Shown here one piece after another: positions 1-8,195 of a stretch of 64,000 nucleotides of DNA. The DNA is from PALSA-612 sp963704335 (GTDB lineage Bacteria > Actinomycetota > Thermoleophilia > Gaiellales > Gaiellaceae). The notes beneath the pieces are model-generated. The model did no database searches. It was not told the DNA's origin and saw nothing but the letters and a program-made list of their open reading frames with translations. Within the stretch, counting starts at the first letter, position 1. Each line of letters begins with the position of its first letter. Made by a program: the position numbers and the translations under genes. The DNA is taken from contig OY969889.1 of assembly GCA_963704335.1 (NCBI GenBank), positions 2,108,001 through 2,172,000 of the forward strand, read 5' to 3'.

Positions 1-302
1 CAGCGCTCGAGACGCTCGCCGTCGTCGCCTACCTGGGGCCTTGCACGCGGCCCGATGTCGCTCGCATTCGCGGCGTCGCAGCCGACACTGTGGTGGCCGG
101 GCTCGTCGAGCGCGGCCTCGTCGTCGAGGCGGGTCGTGAGCCGGGTCTCGGCGGCGCGATCCGTTACCGCACGACGGAGCTGTTCGAGCGGGTCTTCGGC
201 CTCGAAGCTCTCTCCGAGCTGCCGCGTCTCGATGACCTGGGCCAGGATGCCGCCGAGATCCGCGAGCGCCTCGAGGCGGTCGCCGAGCGGCGCCCCGCCT
301 AG
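1..302 (+). CDS. scpB: ScpB, C-terminal part (cut by window start)
   Basis: The frame is open from the first bases and stops at 302, about 99 residues. Read from position 3 it contains ETLAVVAYLG, RPDVARIRGV and GLVERGLVVEAG, which match the second winged-helix domain of segregation and condensation protein B. ScpB works with ScpA and SMC in chromosome condensation. The first winged helix lies outside the window. rluB follows at 1445, and scpB-rluB linkage is common in bacteria, which supports the call. The short gap to the next gene (18 bp) suggests co-transcription with the thioredoxin-like gene. Confidence 0.85.
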   Translation, partial: ALETLAVVAYLGPCTRPDVARIRGVAADTVVAGLVERGLVVEAGREPGLGGAIRYRTTELFERVFGLEALSELPRLDDLGQDAAEIRERLEAVAERRPA

Positions 303-320
303 CGCGGCGCCGTCGGTAAC

Positions 321-896
321 GTGACGGCCGGAGTGGACGTCACCGACGAGACCTTCTACCGCGACGTGCTCGAGCGCTCGCACCAGCTTCCGGTCGTCGT
401 CGACTTCTGGGCCGACTGGTGCGGCCCCTGCAAGGCGCTCGCGCCGGTGCTCGAGAGCGAGGTCGGGGCACGTTCCGGCGACGTGGCCCTCGCCAAGGTC
501 GACGTGGACGCCAATCCCGAGCTTGCGACGCACTACGGCATCAGCGGCATCCCCGCCGTCAAGGCATTCCGCAACGGCCAGGTCGTCTCGGAGTTCACGG
601 GCGTGCGCTCGGCGCAGGGCGTAGGGGATTTCCTGGACGAGCTCTTCGGGCCTACTGCCGGCGAGCGGCTGCTCGAGGAGCTTCGCGAGTCGGGTGAGCA
701 GCCGGAGGTACTGGCAGCGCTCGAGGCCGGAGACCACGAGCGCGCGCTCGAGCTCTTGCTCGAACAGGCTCGCGGCACCGATGGAGAGGACCGCGATCGC
801 ATCCGCGAGCTGATGGTCGCGCTGTTCGACGAGCTGGGCCAGGAGCACGAGCTCTCCACGCGCTATCGCAAGCAGCTCGCGACGGCGCTCTACTAG
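321..896 (+). CDS. thioredoxin-like co-chaperone with C-terminal helical repeats (CnoX/YbbN type)
   Basis: 191 residues from a GTG start. Residues 1-110 are a thioredoxin fold: FWADWCGPCKAL places the redox cysteines at 34 and 37, and SGIPAVKAF holds the cis-proline. Residues 115-191 are helical (LLEELRESGEQPEVLAALEAG, then ALELLLEQA) and resemble the TPR tail of YbbN/CnoX proteins, which protect unfolded clients under oxidative stress. A plain thioredoxin is about 108 residues, so the tail is the distinguishing feature. It follows scpB after 18 bp and converges on the next gene at 900. The exact client role is inferred from the family. Confidence 0.85.
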   Translation: MTAGVDVTDETFYRDVLERSHQLPVVVDFWADWCGPCKALAPVLESEVGARSGDVALAKVDVDANPELATHYGISGIPAVKAFRNGQVVSEFTGVRSAQGVGDFLDELFGPTAGERLLEELRESGEQPEVLAALEAGDHERALELLLEQARGTDGEDRDRIRELMVALFDELGQEHELSTRYRKQLATALY

Positions 897-899
897 AAG

Positions 900-1424
900 C
901 TAGGGCCGGTACTGCTGGTCGAGGGCGCAGACGGTGTCGATCCGGTAGCGCAACCACACCCCGCTTCTGAGGGGCTCGAAGAGCTTTCGGCGACTGCTCT
1001 CGCCGGTGCGGACGATCTCGGCTAGCTCGGAGACCGTGATCGGAGTCGAGAGGATCCCGGTCCCGTTGTTGACGAGAACCGTCACGTGAGCTCCTGGACG
1101 GACGTGGTACTTCAGAGTGCGGCGGCTCTCGTCCACGATGTAGTAGTCGTTCGGCACCGGCTCGCCTGGGGCGATTGAGCCGTCCTCGGCGGCGGCTGTG
1201 TTCGCAGTCTCGCCGCTCAACCACAAGGCCGGGTCGAAACGGAGCTCGTAACCGTTGCCCTTGCCGACGAGCGATCTGATGTGACCGAAGAGCCGCTCCC
1301 CGCACGGCTCTGCTGCGACCGGCTCGGGTTCCGAGCCCTTCGTGAAGTACAGGCCGCCGAACACCGCCGCGGCGACGATGGCGGCGGCGGCGACAACGAT
1401 GGCAACTACCGGCCACTGCTTCAC
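900..1424 (-). CDS. hypothetical membrane-anchored protein
   Basis: 174 residues from a GTG start. Residues 4-27 form one hydrophobic, Ala/Val-rich membrane segment (VVAIVVAAAAIVAAAVFGG), followed by an extracytoplasmic region with two cysteines and little charge bias. I do not recognise the family. The start is 20 bp from rluB, transcribed the other way, and a minus-strand TATTGT box lies 9 nt upstream of the GTG, overlapping the rluB box. It ends 3 bp from the thioredoxin-like gene. No function is assigned. Confidence 0.6.
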   Translation of the reverse strand: MKQWPVVAIVVAAAAIVAAAVFGGLYFTKGSEPEPVAAEPCGERLFGHIRSLVGKGNGYELRFDPALWLSGETANTAAAEDGSIAPGEPVPNDYYIVDESRRTLKYHVRPGAHVTVLVNNGTGILSTPITVSELAEIVRTGESSRRKLFEPLRSGVWLRYRIDTVCALDQQYRP

Positions 1425-1432
1425 GAGGCCGC

Positions 1433-1438
1433 GACAAT
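1433..1438 (+). promoter_or_regulatory. -10 box GACAAT for rluB
   Basis: GACAAT keeps A at position 2 and T at position 6 of the bacterial -10 pattern and ends 6 nt before the ATG at 1445, so transcription would start at or next to the start codon. Confidence 0.4.
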
Positions 1439-1439
1439 A
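1434..1439 (-). promoter_or_regulatory. -10 box TATTGT for the hypothetical gene ending at 900
   Basis: TATTGT ends 9 nt before the GTG at 1424. It overlaps the rluB -10 box on the other strand by five bases. No clear -35 is visible. Confidence 0.4.
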
Positions 1440-1444
1440 GCCGA

Positions 1445-2134
1445 ATGCGGCTCAACGCATACCTCGCCCGCGCCGGGCTCGCATCGCGGCGCAAGGCCGA
1501 CGAGCTCATCGTCGCGGGACGGGTGATGGTGAACGGCGAGCCCGGCCAGCTCAACACGTTCGTCTCGGGCGACGACATCGTCGAGGTGGACGGCCGGGCT
1601 GTGACGAAGCAGCGGCTCGCGTACGTGCTCCTGCACAAGCCCGCAGGCGTCGTGACCACCGCGCATGATCCGGGCGGCAGGCCTACCGTCGTCGAGCTCG
1701 TCGAGCACGAGGCCCGCGTCGTGCCGGTAGGTCGCCTCGACGCCGACACGACGGGCGCGCTGCTGCTCACGAACGACGGCGCGCTTGCTCACCGGCTCGC
1801 ACACCCGCGCTACGAGGTGGACAAGGTCTACGAAGTGGAGGTCGAGGGCACGCCGGCCGACGCGGCGTTACGGCAGCTGGCCGAGGGCGTCGAGCTGGAG
1901 GATGGCCGCTCGGCGCCGGCCGGAGCCCGTCGCCTGGGCCCTTCCCGGATCGAGCTGACGCTGCACGAGGGCCGCAAGCACCAGGTGAAGCGGATGTGCG
2001 AAGCGGTCGGCCATCCCGTGACGCGCCTGCACCGTTCGCGCTACGCGACCCTGACGCTCGACGGTCTCGAGCCGGGCGAGTGGCGAGAGCTGACGGCCGG
2101 CGAGGTCGAGGCGCTGAAAGAGCTCAGCGCCTGA
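1445..2134 (+). CDS. rluB: ribosomal large-subunit pseudouridine synthase B-type
   Basis: 229 residues. Residues 1-60 are an S4 RNA-binding domain (MRLNAYLARAGLASRRKADE). The catalytic aspartate lies in VGRLDADTTGALLLTNDG near residue 100, and the tail has EGRKHQVKRMCEAVGHPV, both typical of the RsuA/RluB/RluE/RluF family that isomerises uridine in rRNA. Position after scpB favours the RluB branch, which modifies 23S rRNA. The gene ends inside the 3' end of trpS on the opposite strand (11-bp convergent overlap). Length is normal for the family. Confidence 0.88.
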   Translation: MRLNAYLARAGLASRRKADELIVAGRVMVNGEPGQLNTFVSGDDIVEVDGRAVTKQRLAYVLLHKPAGVVTTAHDPGGRPTVVELVEHEARVVPVGRLDADTTGALLLTNDGALAHRLAHPRYEVDKVYEVEVEGTPADAALRQLAEGVELEDGRSAPAGARRLGPSRIELTLHEGRKHQVKRMCEAVGHPVTRLHRSRYATLTLDGLEPGEWRELTAGEVEALKELSA

Positions 2135-3107
2135 CGAAGCCCATCCCGTCGTACATGCGGGCCAGGGTCGGCGCGGCTTCCGCGGCTGCCTTCTCCGCAC
2201 CCGCAGCCAGCAGCTGCCGCAGCCCTTCGTCGTCGGCCCGCAGCTCGCGGTAGCGCTCCTGGATCGGCGCCAGCAGCTCGACGACCGCCTCGGCCACGTC
2301 GTCCTTGAACGGCCCGTACCCCTGGCCGTCGTAGCGCGCCTGGATCTCGGGGATGGAAGCTCCGGTTGTCACCGACATGATCTCGATCAGGTTGGAGACG
2401 CCCGGCTTCGTCTCCGGGTCGTGGACGACCTCCCGTCCGGAGTCGGTGACCGCCGTCTTGAACTTCTTCCGGATCACGTCGGGAGGGTCGATCATGCGCA
2501 CGACGCCCTGCGGCGCTCCGGCCGACGTGGACATCAGCCGCTCCGGCTCCTGGAGGTTCTTGACGCGTGCGCCTTCCTCGGGGAAGACCCCCGTCGGCAC
2601 CATGAACGTCTCGCCGTAGCGCTGGTTGAACCGCTCGGCGATGTTCCGGGCCAGCTCGATGTGCTGGCGCTGGTCGTCGCCCACGGGAACGATGTCGGTC
2701 TGGTAGAGCAGGATGTCGCCGGCCATGAGCACCGGGTAGTTGAAGAGCCCGGCCGACACGAACTCCTGGTCCTCGGACTTGTCCTTGAACTGCGTCATTC
2801 GGCGCAGCTCGCCGAAGGACGCCGCGCTGCTGAGGAGCCATGCCGCCTCGGCGTGCGCCTGCACGTGGCTCTGGGCGAATACGATCGACCGCTCGGGGTC
2901 GATGCCGGTCGCAAACAGCATCCCCGCGCCCGCCAGTGTCGCCTCGTGCAGTGCCTCCGGCTCGTACGCGGTGGTGATCGAATGCAGGTCGACGATGCAG
3001 AACACGGCATCGCCCTGCTCCTGCGTCGCGCGGTACTGGCGGTAGCCCCCGCTGTAGTTGCCGAGGGTCTTGTCGCCCGATGCGCGGATGCCCGAGAAGA
3101 TGCGCAT
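2124..3107 (-). CDS. trpS: tryptophanyl-tRNA synthetase
   Basis: 327 residues, normal for bacterial TrpRS. The HIGH-type motif is TLGNYSGGY near residue 15, matching the TIGN form of Bacillus enzymes. Substrate-site blocks include SIVFAQSHVQAHAE, GDILLYQTDIVPVGDDQRQH and VTDSG. The KMSKS loop is changed to LMSTSAGAPQG, so the second lysine of the usual signature is missing. The enzyme charges tRNA-Trp using ATP. A minus-strand GATAAT box ends 6 nt before the ATG, and aroF starts divergently only 15 bp away. Confidence 0.93.
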   Translation of the reverse strand: MRIFSGIRASGDKTLGNYSGGYRQYRATQEQGDAVFCIVDLHSITTAYEPEALHEATLAGAGMLFATGIDPERSIVFAQSHVQAHAEAAWLLSSAASFGELRRMTQFKDKSEDQEFVSAGLFNYPVLMAGDILLYQTDIVPVGDDQRQHIELARNIAERFNQRYGETFMVPTGVFPEEGARVKNLQEPERLMSTSAGAPQGVVRMIDPPDVIRKKFKTAVTDSGREVVHDPETKPGVSNLIEIMSVTTGASIPEIQARYDGQGYGPFKDDVAEAVVELLAPIQERYRELRADDEGLRQLLAAGAEKAAAEAAPTLARMYDGMGFVRR

Positions 3108-3109
3108 GG

Positions 3110-3115
3110 CAGGAT
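3110..3115 (+). promoter_or_regulatory. -10 box CAGGAT for aroF
   Basis: CAGGAT ends 7 nt before the aroF ATG at 3123 and overlaps the trpS box on the other strand. The match is weaker than that of trpS. Confidence 0.35.
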
Positions 3116-3119
3116 TATC
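3114..3119 (-). promoter_or_regulatory. -10 box GATAAT for trpS
   Basis: GATAAT, five of six matches to TATAAT, ends 6 nt before the trpS ATG. It sits inside the near-palindrome GGATTATCC shared with the aroF promoter on the other strand. Confidence 0.5.
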
Positions 3120-3122
3120 CCA

Positions 3123-4163
3123 ATGGCAACGAACGTGTCACCCGAGCTGCTCATCGTCATGAAGGGCGGAGCGACCGCCGAGCAGACGGAGAACGTCGTC
3201 GCGCGGCTACAGGAGGTGGGAGTCGATTCGCGCGTTTCGCGCGGGCGCGAGGCGACGGTGATCGGCGCCATCGGGGAGCTCGAGCTCCTCACGTCGCTCC
3301 CCATCGAGGCGTACCCGGGCGTGGAGCAGGTGCTGCCCATCCTCAAGCCGTACAAGCTCGTGTCGCGGGAGATCTCGCCGGACCCGACGGTGATCGAGGT
3401 CCGCGGTCGCAAGATCGGAGACGGCTGGTTCGGGTTGATCGCAGGGCCCTGCACGGTCGAGACCGAGGAGCAGACCCTGGAGACAGCCCGTGTGGTGGCG
3501 GCCGCGGGGTCGACGATGTTGCGCGGCGGCGCGTTCAAGCCGCGCACGTCCCCGTATGCCTTTCAGGGACTGGGCGTGGAGGCCCTCGCCATCCTCCGGC
3601 AGGCACGCGAGGAGACGGGGCTGCCGATCGTGACGGAACTGCTCGACCCGCGCCAGCTGGACGACGTGGCTGACGTCGCCGACGTGATCCAGATCGGAGC
3701 CCGCAACATGCAGAACTTCCTGCTGCTCTCAGAGCTCGGCCGGGTCGACGTGCCGGTGCTGCTCAAGCGCGGCCCTGCGGCGTCGGTGGAGGAGCTGCTG
3801 ATGGCCGCGGAGTACGTGGCCAAGGAGGGGAACGAGCGCATCATCCTCTGCGAGCGCGGCATCCGGACCTTCGAGCGCTCGACGCGCTACACCCTCGACC
3901 TCGGGTCGGTGGCGGTCTTGAAGCACGAGACCCATCTGCCGGTGATCGTCGACCCGTCGCATGCCGCGGGCCGGCGCGATCTCGTGTTGCCGCTGTCGCG
4001 GGCAGCCGCTGCCGTCGGCGCCGACGGGATCATCGTCGAGGTGCATCCACGGCCGGAAGAGGCGCTCTGCGACGGGCCACAGCTGCTGCCCGCCGACGAG
4101 TTCGCCGATTTCGCCCGCTCCGTCACCGAGGTCGTCTCGCTGATGGGTCGCGAGATCGGCTAG
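3123..4163 (+). CDS. aroF: 3-deoxy-7-phosphoheptulonate synthase, type I-beta with N-terminal regulatory domain
   Basis: 346 residues from ATG at 3123. Residues 1-70 are a small ferredoxin-like/ACT-like domain (VMKGGATAEQTENVVARL) like that of the Thermotoga enzyme, which mediates aromatic amino acid feedback. The barrel follows with AGPCTVET, LRGGAFKPRTSPYAFQGLG, QIGARNMQNF, LLKRG, ERGIRTFE and DPSHAAGRRDLV. It condenses phosphoenolpyruvate and erythrose 4-phosphate, the first shikimate step. aroA, a later step of the same pathway, is two genes downstream. The frame is open far upstream, but homology begins at 3123, next to trpS. Confidence 0.92.
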   Translation: MATNVSPELLIVMKGGATAEQTENVVARLQEVGVDSRVSRGREATVIGAIGELELLTSLPIEAYPGVEQVLPILKPYKLVSREISPDPTVIEVRGRKIGDGWFGLIAGPCTVETEEQTLETARVVAAAGSTMLRGGAFKPRTSPYAFQGLGVEALAILRQAREETGLPIVTELLDPRQLDDVADVADVIQIGARNMQNFLLLSELGRVDVPVLLKRGPAASVEELLMAAEYVAKEGNERIILCERGIRTFERSTRYTLDLGSVAVLKHETHLPVIVDPSHAAGRRDLVLPLSRAAAAVGADGIIVEVHPRPEEALCDGPQLLPADEFADFARSVTEVVSLMGREIG

Positions 4164-4173
4164 GTCCAGCGGC

Positions 4174-4965
4174 GTGCTCACCGAGCTGGGGCTCTACAAG
4201 CTCTTCGGTGAGGACCCGGAGAAGGCGCAGCGCTTCGCACGCTCGTTCATGGGGACAGTGGCGATGGCGCTCGCGCCGAGCGCGACGTACGGCGTCGAAC
4301 GCGTCCCGGAGACGGGCGGCCTCGTCGTCGCTTCCAACCACTTGAGCGCCATCGATCCGGTGCTCGTGCCCATCCTCTGTCCGCGCACGATCTACCAGGT
4401 GGCGAAGATCGAGCTGCTGGAGGTGCCGATAGCCGGCGAGGTGCTGCGCTGGCTCGGCTCCTTCGCCGTGCGTCGGGGCGAGGGAGATCGCGACGCGCTC
4501 CGCGTGGCACGGTGGGTCGCATCGGAGGGCCACGCCGTGGGGTTCTTCGTCGAGGGCACGCGGCGCAAGCTGGGTTACCCCGGCCCCGGCCACGCCGGCG
4601 CAGCGATGATCGCCATCCAGGAGGGAGTCCCGGTCGTGCCGTGCGGCCTGGACACGTTCCAGTGGTCGCTGCGAAACCCACGGCGCTGCGCGATCGTGTG
4701 GGGCGATCCCATCGATCTTTCCGGGCTGCCGCGAAGCGGCAAGGGCTACAAGGAGGGCGCGGCGATCGTGGACGAGGCGATCCTCGGGCTCTGGCGCCAG
4801 GCTGCAGAGGCCGTGGCCGACGATCTTCCCAAGACGCTCCCCGACGGCTCACCGCGCCACGGGCCGTTAAAAGGTGCGCAGGTCAAGTACATCGACGCGC
4901 AGCCGTGGCCGGACGATGAGTGGGCCCGGGTGCCACTCGGGCCTGTCTATCCCGGCCGCGACTGA
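4174..4965 (+). CDS. plsC: 1-acyl-sn-glycerol-3-phosphate acyltransferase
   Basis: 263 residues from a GTG start, 10 bp after aroF. The acyltransferase block I, NHLSAIDP, has the H-x4-D catalytic pair near residue 53, and FVEGTRR is block III. PlsC adds the second acyl chain to lysophosphatidic acid at the inner membrane face. No clear membrane helix is present, so it is likely peripheral. The C-terminal 40 residues are unlike common PlsC tails. Its stop codon TGA overlaps the ATG of aroA, so the two are translationally coupled. Confidence 0.85.
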   Translation: MLTELGLYKLFGEDPEKAQRFARSFMGTVAMALAPSATYGVERVPETGGLVVASNHLSAIDPVLVPILCPRTIYQVAKIELLEVPIAGEVLRWLGSFAVRRGEGDRDALRVARWVASEGHAVGFFVEGTRRKLGYPGPGHAGAAMIAIQEGVPVVPCGLDTFQWSLRNPRRCAIVWGDPIDLSGLPRSGKGYKEGAAIVDEAILGLWRQAAEAVADDLPKTLPDGSPRHGPLKGAQVKYIDAQPWPDDEWARVPLGPVYPGRD

Positions 4966-6248
4966 TGGAGATCGCGGCGGCTGCCAGCCTGCGGGGCGCG
5001 CTCCGCGTGCCCGGCGACAAGTCGATCTCGCACCGTGCCCTGCTCGTGGGAGCTGTCGGCGAGGGGGAGACCATCGTGCGTGGCTTCGGGCGCTCGCTGG
5101 ACACCGAGTCCACGCTCGCGGCCGTGCGCTCGCTCGGCGTCGCAGTGGCAGAGGAGGCACCGGACGTGCTTCGCGTGACCGGCGTCGGGCTGGCGGGCCT
5201 GGAGGAGCCCATTGGGCCCATCGACTGCGGCAACGCCGGGACGCTGGCCCGGTTGCTGCCGGGTCTGCTCGCGGGTCAGACGGGCCGCCGCTTCGAGCTG
5301 ACCGGCGACGAGTCGCTGCAGGCCCGGCCGATGGAGCGCGTGGCGCTGCCGCTCTCCGAGCTGGGAGGGCACGTGGAGACGAGCGAAGGCCGGCTGCCGT
5401 TGACGATCGAGGGTCGGGAGCTCACGGGCATCGAGTACGAACCGCCCGTCGCGAGCGCGCAGGTCAAGTCGTGCGTGCTGCTCGCCGGGCTGCTCGCAGA
5501 AGGACGCACGACGGTCGTCGAGCGCGTGCCGACGCGGGACCACACGGAGCGGATGCTCCGCGCGGCGGGGGCGAAGGTCGCTACGAAAGGCAGCCGCATC
5601 TCCGTCGAGCGGGCGGCGCGGCTCGACCTGGGCGAGGTCGACGTGCCCGGCGACCTCTCGGCGGCCGCGCCGTTCATCGTCGCAGCCACACTCCTTCCCG
5701 GCTCGGAGCTGATTCTTCAGGGAGTGGGGGTGAATCCCACGCGCACGGGCCTGCTCGCTGCGCTCGAGCGCATGGGCGCGCGCATCTCGATCTTCAACCG
5801 GCGGTCGGAGTCCGGTGAGCCGGTGGCCGATCTGGAGGTCACACATGCCGAGCTCGTGGCTACGGAGATCGTTTCCGCGGAGGTACCGCGCATGATCGAC
5901 GAGCTGCCGCTCTTCGCGCTGGCCGCGTCGATGGCACGCGGCACGAGCCGCGTCCGCGGAGCAGCCGAGCTGCGCGCCAAGGAGTCAGATCGCATCGACA
6001 CCGTCGCGACTGCGCTGCGGGCCGTCGGCGCGCGGGCAACGCCGACCGATGACGGCTTCGCGGTGCGCGGCGTGCCGACACGCCCGCGCGGCGGTGCCGT
6101 GAGTGCGGCCGGGGACCACCGCCTGGCAATGCTTGCCGCAGTCGCCGGCCTCGTGTCGAAGGAAGGCGTGCAGATCGAGGGTGCGGACGCTGCAGCGGTA
6201 TCGTTCCCCGGCTTCTACGAGCTCCTCGACTCTCTCGCGCACAGATGA
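4965..6248 (+). CDS. aroA: 3-phosphoshikimate 1-carboxyvinyltransferase (EPSP synthase)
   Basis: 427 residues. The start ATG at 4965 overlaps the plsC stop and places PGDKSISHRALLVGA at residues 14-28, the normal position for the shikimate-3-phosphate loop. DCGNAGTLARLLPG, ELKGIEYEPPVASAQVKSC-like text (here VASAQVKSC), and ELRAKESDRI further mark the family. It transfers the enolpyruvyl group to shikimate 3-phosphate in chorismate synthesis. The gene overlaps cmk by 4 bp (ATGA), continuing the tightly coupled aroF-plsC-aroA-cmk-der series. Confidence 0.95.
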   Translation: MEIAAAASLRGALRVPGDKSISHRALLVGAVGEGETIVRGFGRSLDTESTLAAVRSLGVAVAEEAPDVLRVTGVGLAGLEEPIGPIDCGNAGTLARLLPGLLAGQTGRRFELTGDESLQARPMERVALPLSELGGHVETSEGRLPLTIEGRELTGIEYEPPVASAQVKSCVLLAGLLAEGRTTVVERVPTRDHTERMLRAAGAKVATKGSRISVERAARLDLGEVDVPGDLSAAAPFIVAATLLPGSELILQGVGVNPTRTGLLAALERMGARISIFNRRSESGEPVADLEVTHAELVATEIVSAEVPRMIDELPLFALAASMARGTSRVRGAAELRAKESDRIDTVATALRAVGARATPTDDGFAVRGVPTRPRGGAVSAAGDHRLAMLAAVAGLVSKEGVQIEGADAAAVSFPGFYELLDSLAHR

Positions 6249-6868
6249 TCATCGCCATCGACGGACCGGCAGGCGCCGGCAAGAGCACCGTGGCGCGCCG
6301 CCTCGCCGAGCGCCTGGGCGTGCGCTACCTCGACACCGGCGCCATGTATCGAGCGGTGACGTGGCTTGCGCTGCGCGATGAGATCGAGCTCGAGGACGGC
6401 GAGCGCCTCGGCGAGCTCGCGGCAGAGCACCCCGTCGAGCTCGACGAGTCGGGGCACGTCGGCATCGCCGGCGAGGACGTCACGGCCGCGATCCGCGATC
6501 CGCGCATCGACCGTGCTGTGCCCATCGTCGCCCGGCACCCTCAGGTTCGCTCGGTGATGCGAGAGCGGCAGCGCGAGCTGGCGGCCGAGGCGGACGCCGT
6601 GATGGAGGGTCGTGACATCGGCACCGTGGTCGCTCCCGGCGCCGAGGTCAAGGTGTACCTGACCGCCGACGAAGGCATCCGGGCTCGGCGCCGCCAGTCG
6701 GAGCGGCCGGACATCGGCGCCGACGCGCTGGCCACCGACCTCAGGTTGCGCGACGAGAGCGACGCCGCGCGCATGGAGCCGGCGGACGATGCGATTCGCA
6801 TCGACACCACCGAGCTCGACATCGACGGTGTGGTTGCGCTCATCGAGCAGCTCGTCCGCCGTGTCTGA
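6245..6868 (+). CDS. cmk: cytidylate kinase
   Basis: 207 residues, slightly short for the family (about 220). The P-loop is IAIDGPAGAGKSTVARR at residues 3-19, followed by YLDTGAMYRAVTWLAL. EGRDIGTVVAPGAEVKVYLTA and R-rich DEGIRARRRQSE supply the nucleotide-monophosphate and lid residues. It phosphorylates CMP and dCMP. It starts inside the last codons of aroA and its end overlaps the GTG start of der by 8 bp, so all are probably one transcript. Confidence 0.94.
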   Translation: MIIAIDGPAGAGKSTVARRLAERLGVRYLDTGAMYRAVTWLALRDEIELEDGERLGELAAEHPVELDESGHVGIAGEDVTAAIRDPRIDRAVPIVARHPQVRSVMRERQRELAAEADAVMEGRDIGTVVAPGAEVKVYLTADEGIRARRRQSERPDIGADALATDLRLRDESDAARMEPADDAIRIDTTELDIDGVVALIEQLVRRV

Positions 6869-8180
6869 TTCAGCCACCGACGAGCTCAAGGGCACGGTCG
6901 CCATCGTCGGCTACCCGAACGTCGGCAAGTCGACGCTCGTCAACCGGCTGACGGTGAGCCGGGCAGCGGTCGTCCACGAGACGCCCGGCGTGACCCGTGA
7001 TCGCAAGGAGCTCCTGTGCGAGTGGGGAGGCGAGCGCTTCCTGCTCGTCGACACCGGTGGTGTCGACGTCACCGACGACTCGCCGATCACGCGCGGCGCC
7101 GTGGCGCAGGCGCGGGCGGCCATCGAGGAGGCGGACCTCGTGCTCTTCATCGTCGACGCGCGCGCGGGACTGACGCCGGGCGATGCCGAGCTCGCCGACA
7201 TCCTCCGGCGCGCACGCCGGCCGGTGCTGCTCGTGGCCAACAAGCTCGACGAGCCCAGTCGGCCCGAGCTCACGCACGAGTTCTCGTCACTGGGCTTCGG
7301 CGAGCCCCTGCCCATCTCGAGCCTCCACGGCCACGGCACGGGAGACCTGCTGGACGCGATCCTGGAACGGCTGCCCGGCGGTAAGGGACCGCCGGTGGCG
7401 GACGAAGCCATCCGCGTGGCCGTGCTGGGACGGCCGAACGTCGGCAAGTCCAGCCTCCTCAATGCCGTGCTCGGCCAGGAGCGGCTGATCGTCTCCGACA
7501 TCCCGGGCACGACGCGCGACGCGATCGACACCGTGCTCGAGACCGACGACCGCACGTACGTGCTCGTGGACACGGCGGGCATGCGGCGAAAGCGCAGGCA
7601 GCGCCAGGGAATCGAGTACTGGTCGGAGTTGCGCGCGCTGGAAGCCGCGAACCGCGCGGACATCGCGCTCGTGCTCGTCGACTCCTCCGAGGGCGTCGTC
7701 GAGCAGGACCTGACCGTGGCCGACGTCGCGCGCAAGGCGCAGTGCTCGACGCTCGCCGTGCTCTCCAAGTGGGACGAGACGATCGTGGAGATCGACGACG
7801 TTCGCGCGCGGCTGGAGAGCCGGCTCCGCCAGCGGCCGCCGGTCGTCACCACATCTGCGAAGACCGGCCGGGGCATCGCGCGCCTGCTCGAGCGGATCGC
7901 GCAGCTCTACGACAAGCACACCGCGCGGATCGGCACGCCCGAGCTCAACCGCTTTCTGGCCGAGCTGCGCGAAGACCGCCAGCCGCCGTCGCGGCGCGGC
8001 AAGCGGCTCAACCTCCTCTACGGCACGCAGACGAGCGTGCGCCCGCCGCGCTACCGCTTCTTCGTCAACGATCCGAGCCTCATCACCCGCGACTACGCGT
8101 ACTGGGTCGAGAACCGCATGCGCGACCGCTTCTCACTCGAGGGCGTGCCGGTCTCGATCGACTTCGTCGTTCGGGGATAG
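6861..8180 (+). CDS. der: ribosome-assembly GTPase Der (EngA)
   Basis: 439 residues if the GTG at 6861 is used, matching the family length of about 436. Two G domains are visible: GYPNVGKSTLVNRL with DTGG near residue 15-70, and GRPNVGKSSLLNAVLG with DTAGMRRK near residue 190-245. NKLD and SKWD are the two G4 motifs. The last 80 residues (RLNLLYGTQT, PPRYRFFVNDPSL) are the KH-like domain. Der supports 50S subunit assembly. Longer in-frame starts exist inside cmk but would add low-complexity serine residues. Confidence 0.93.
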   Translation: MSDSATDELKGTVAIVGYPNVGKSTLVNRLTVSRAAVVHETPGVTRDRKELLCEWGGERFLLVDTGGVDVTDDSPITRGAVAQARAAIEEADLVLFIVDARAGLTPGDAELADILRRARRPVLLVANKLDEPSRPELTHEFSSLGFGEPLPISSLHGHGTGDLLDAILERLPGGKGPPVADEAIRVAVLGRPNVGKSSLLNAVLGQERLIVSDIPGTTRDAIDTVLETDDRTYVLVDTAGMRRKRRQRQGIEYWSELRALEAANRADIALVLVDSSEGVVEQDLTVADVARKAQCSTLAVLSKWDETIVEIDDVRARLESRLRQRPPVVTTSAKTGRGIARLLERIAQLYDKHTARIGTPELNRFLAELREDRQPPSRRGKRLNLLYGTQTSVRPPRYRFFVNDPSLITRDYAYWVENRMRDRFSLEGVPVSIDFVVRG

Positions 8181-8183
8181 TCG

Positions 8184-8189
8184 TAGACT
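8184..8189 (+). promoter_or_regulatory. -10 box TAGACT for gpsA
   Basis: TAGACT ends 6 nt before the ATG at 8196, predicting a leaderless transcript. It lies 3 bp after the der stop codon. Confidence 0.5.
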
Positions 8190-8195
8190 CGCCGC

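Noticed and set aside
652..1770. Long minus-strand frame across the thioredoxin and hypothetical genes
   Set aside because: It is Arg/Ser-rich with no conserved motif and overlaps two well-supported genes; high-GC DNA gives many such frames.
2421..3122. Upstream extension of aroF through trpS
   Set aside because: The frame is open but antisense to trpS, and the conserved domain starts at ATG 3123.
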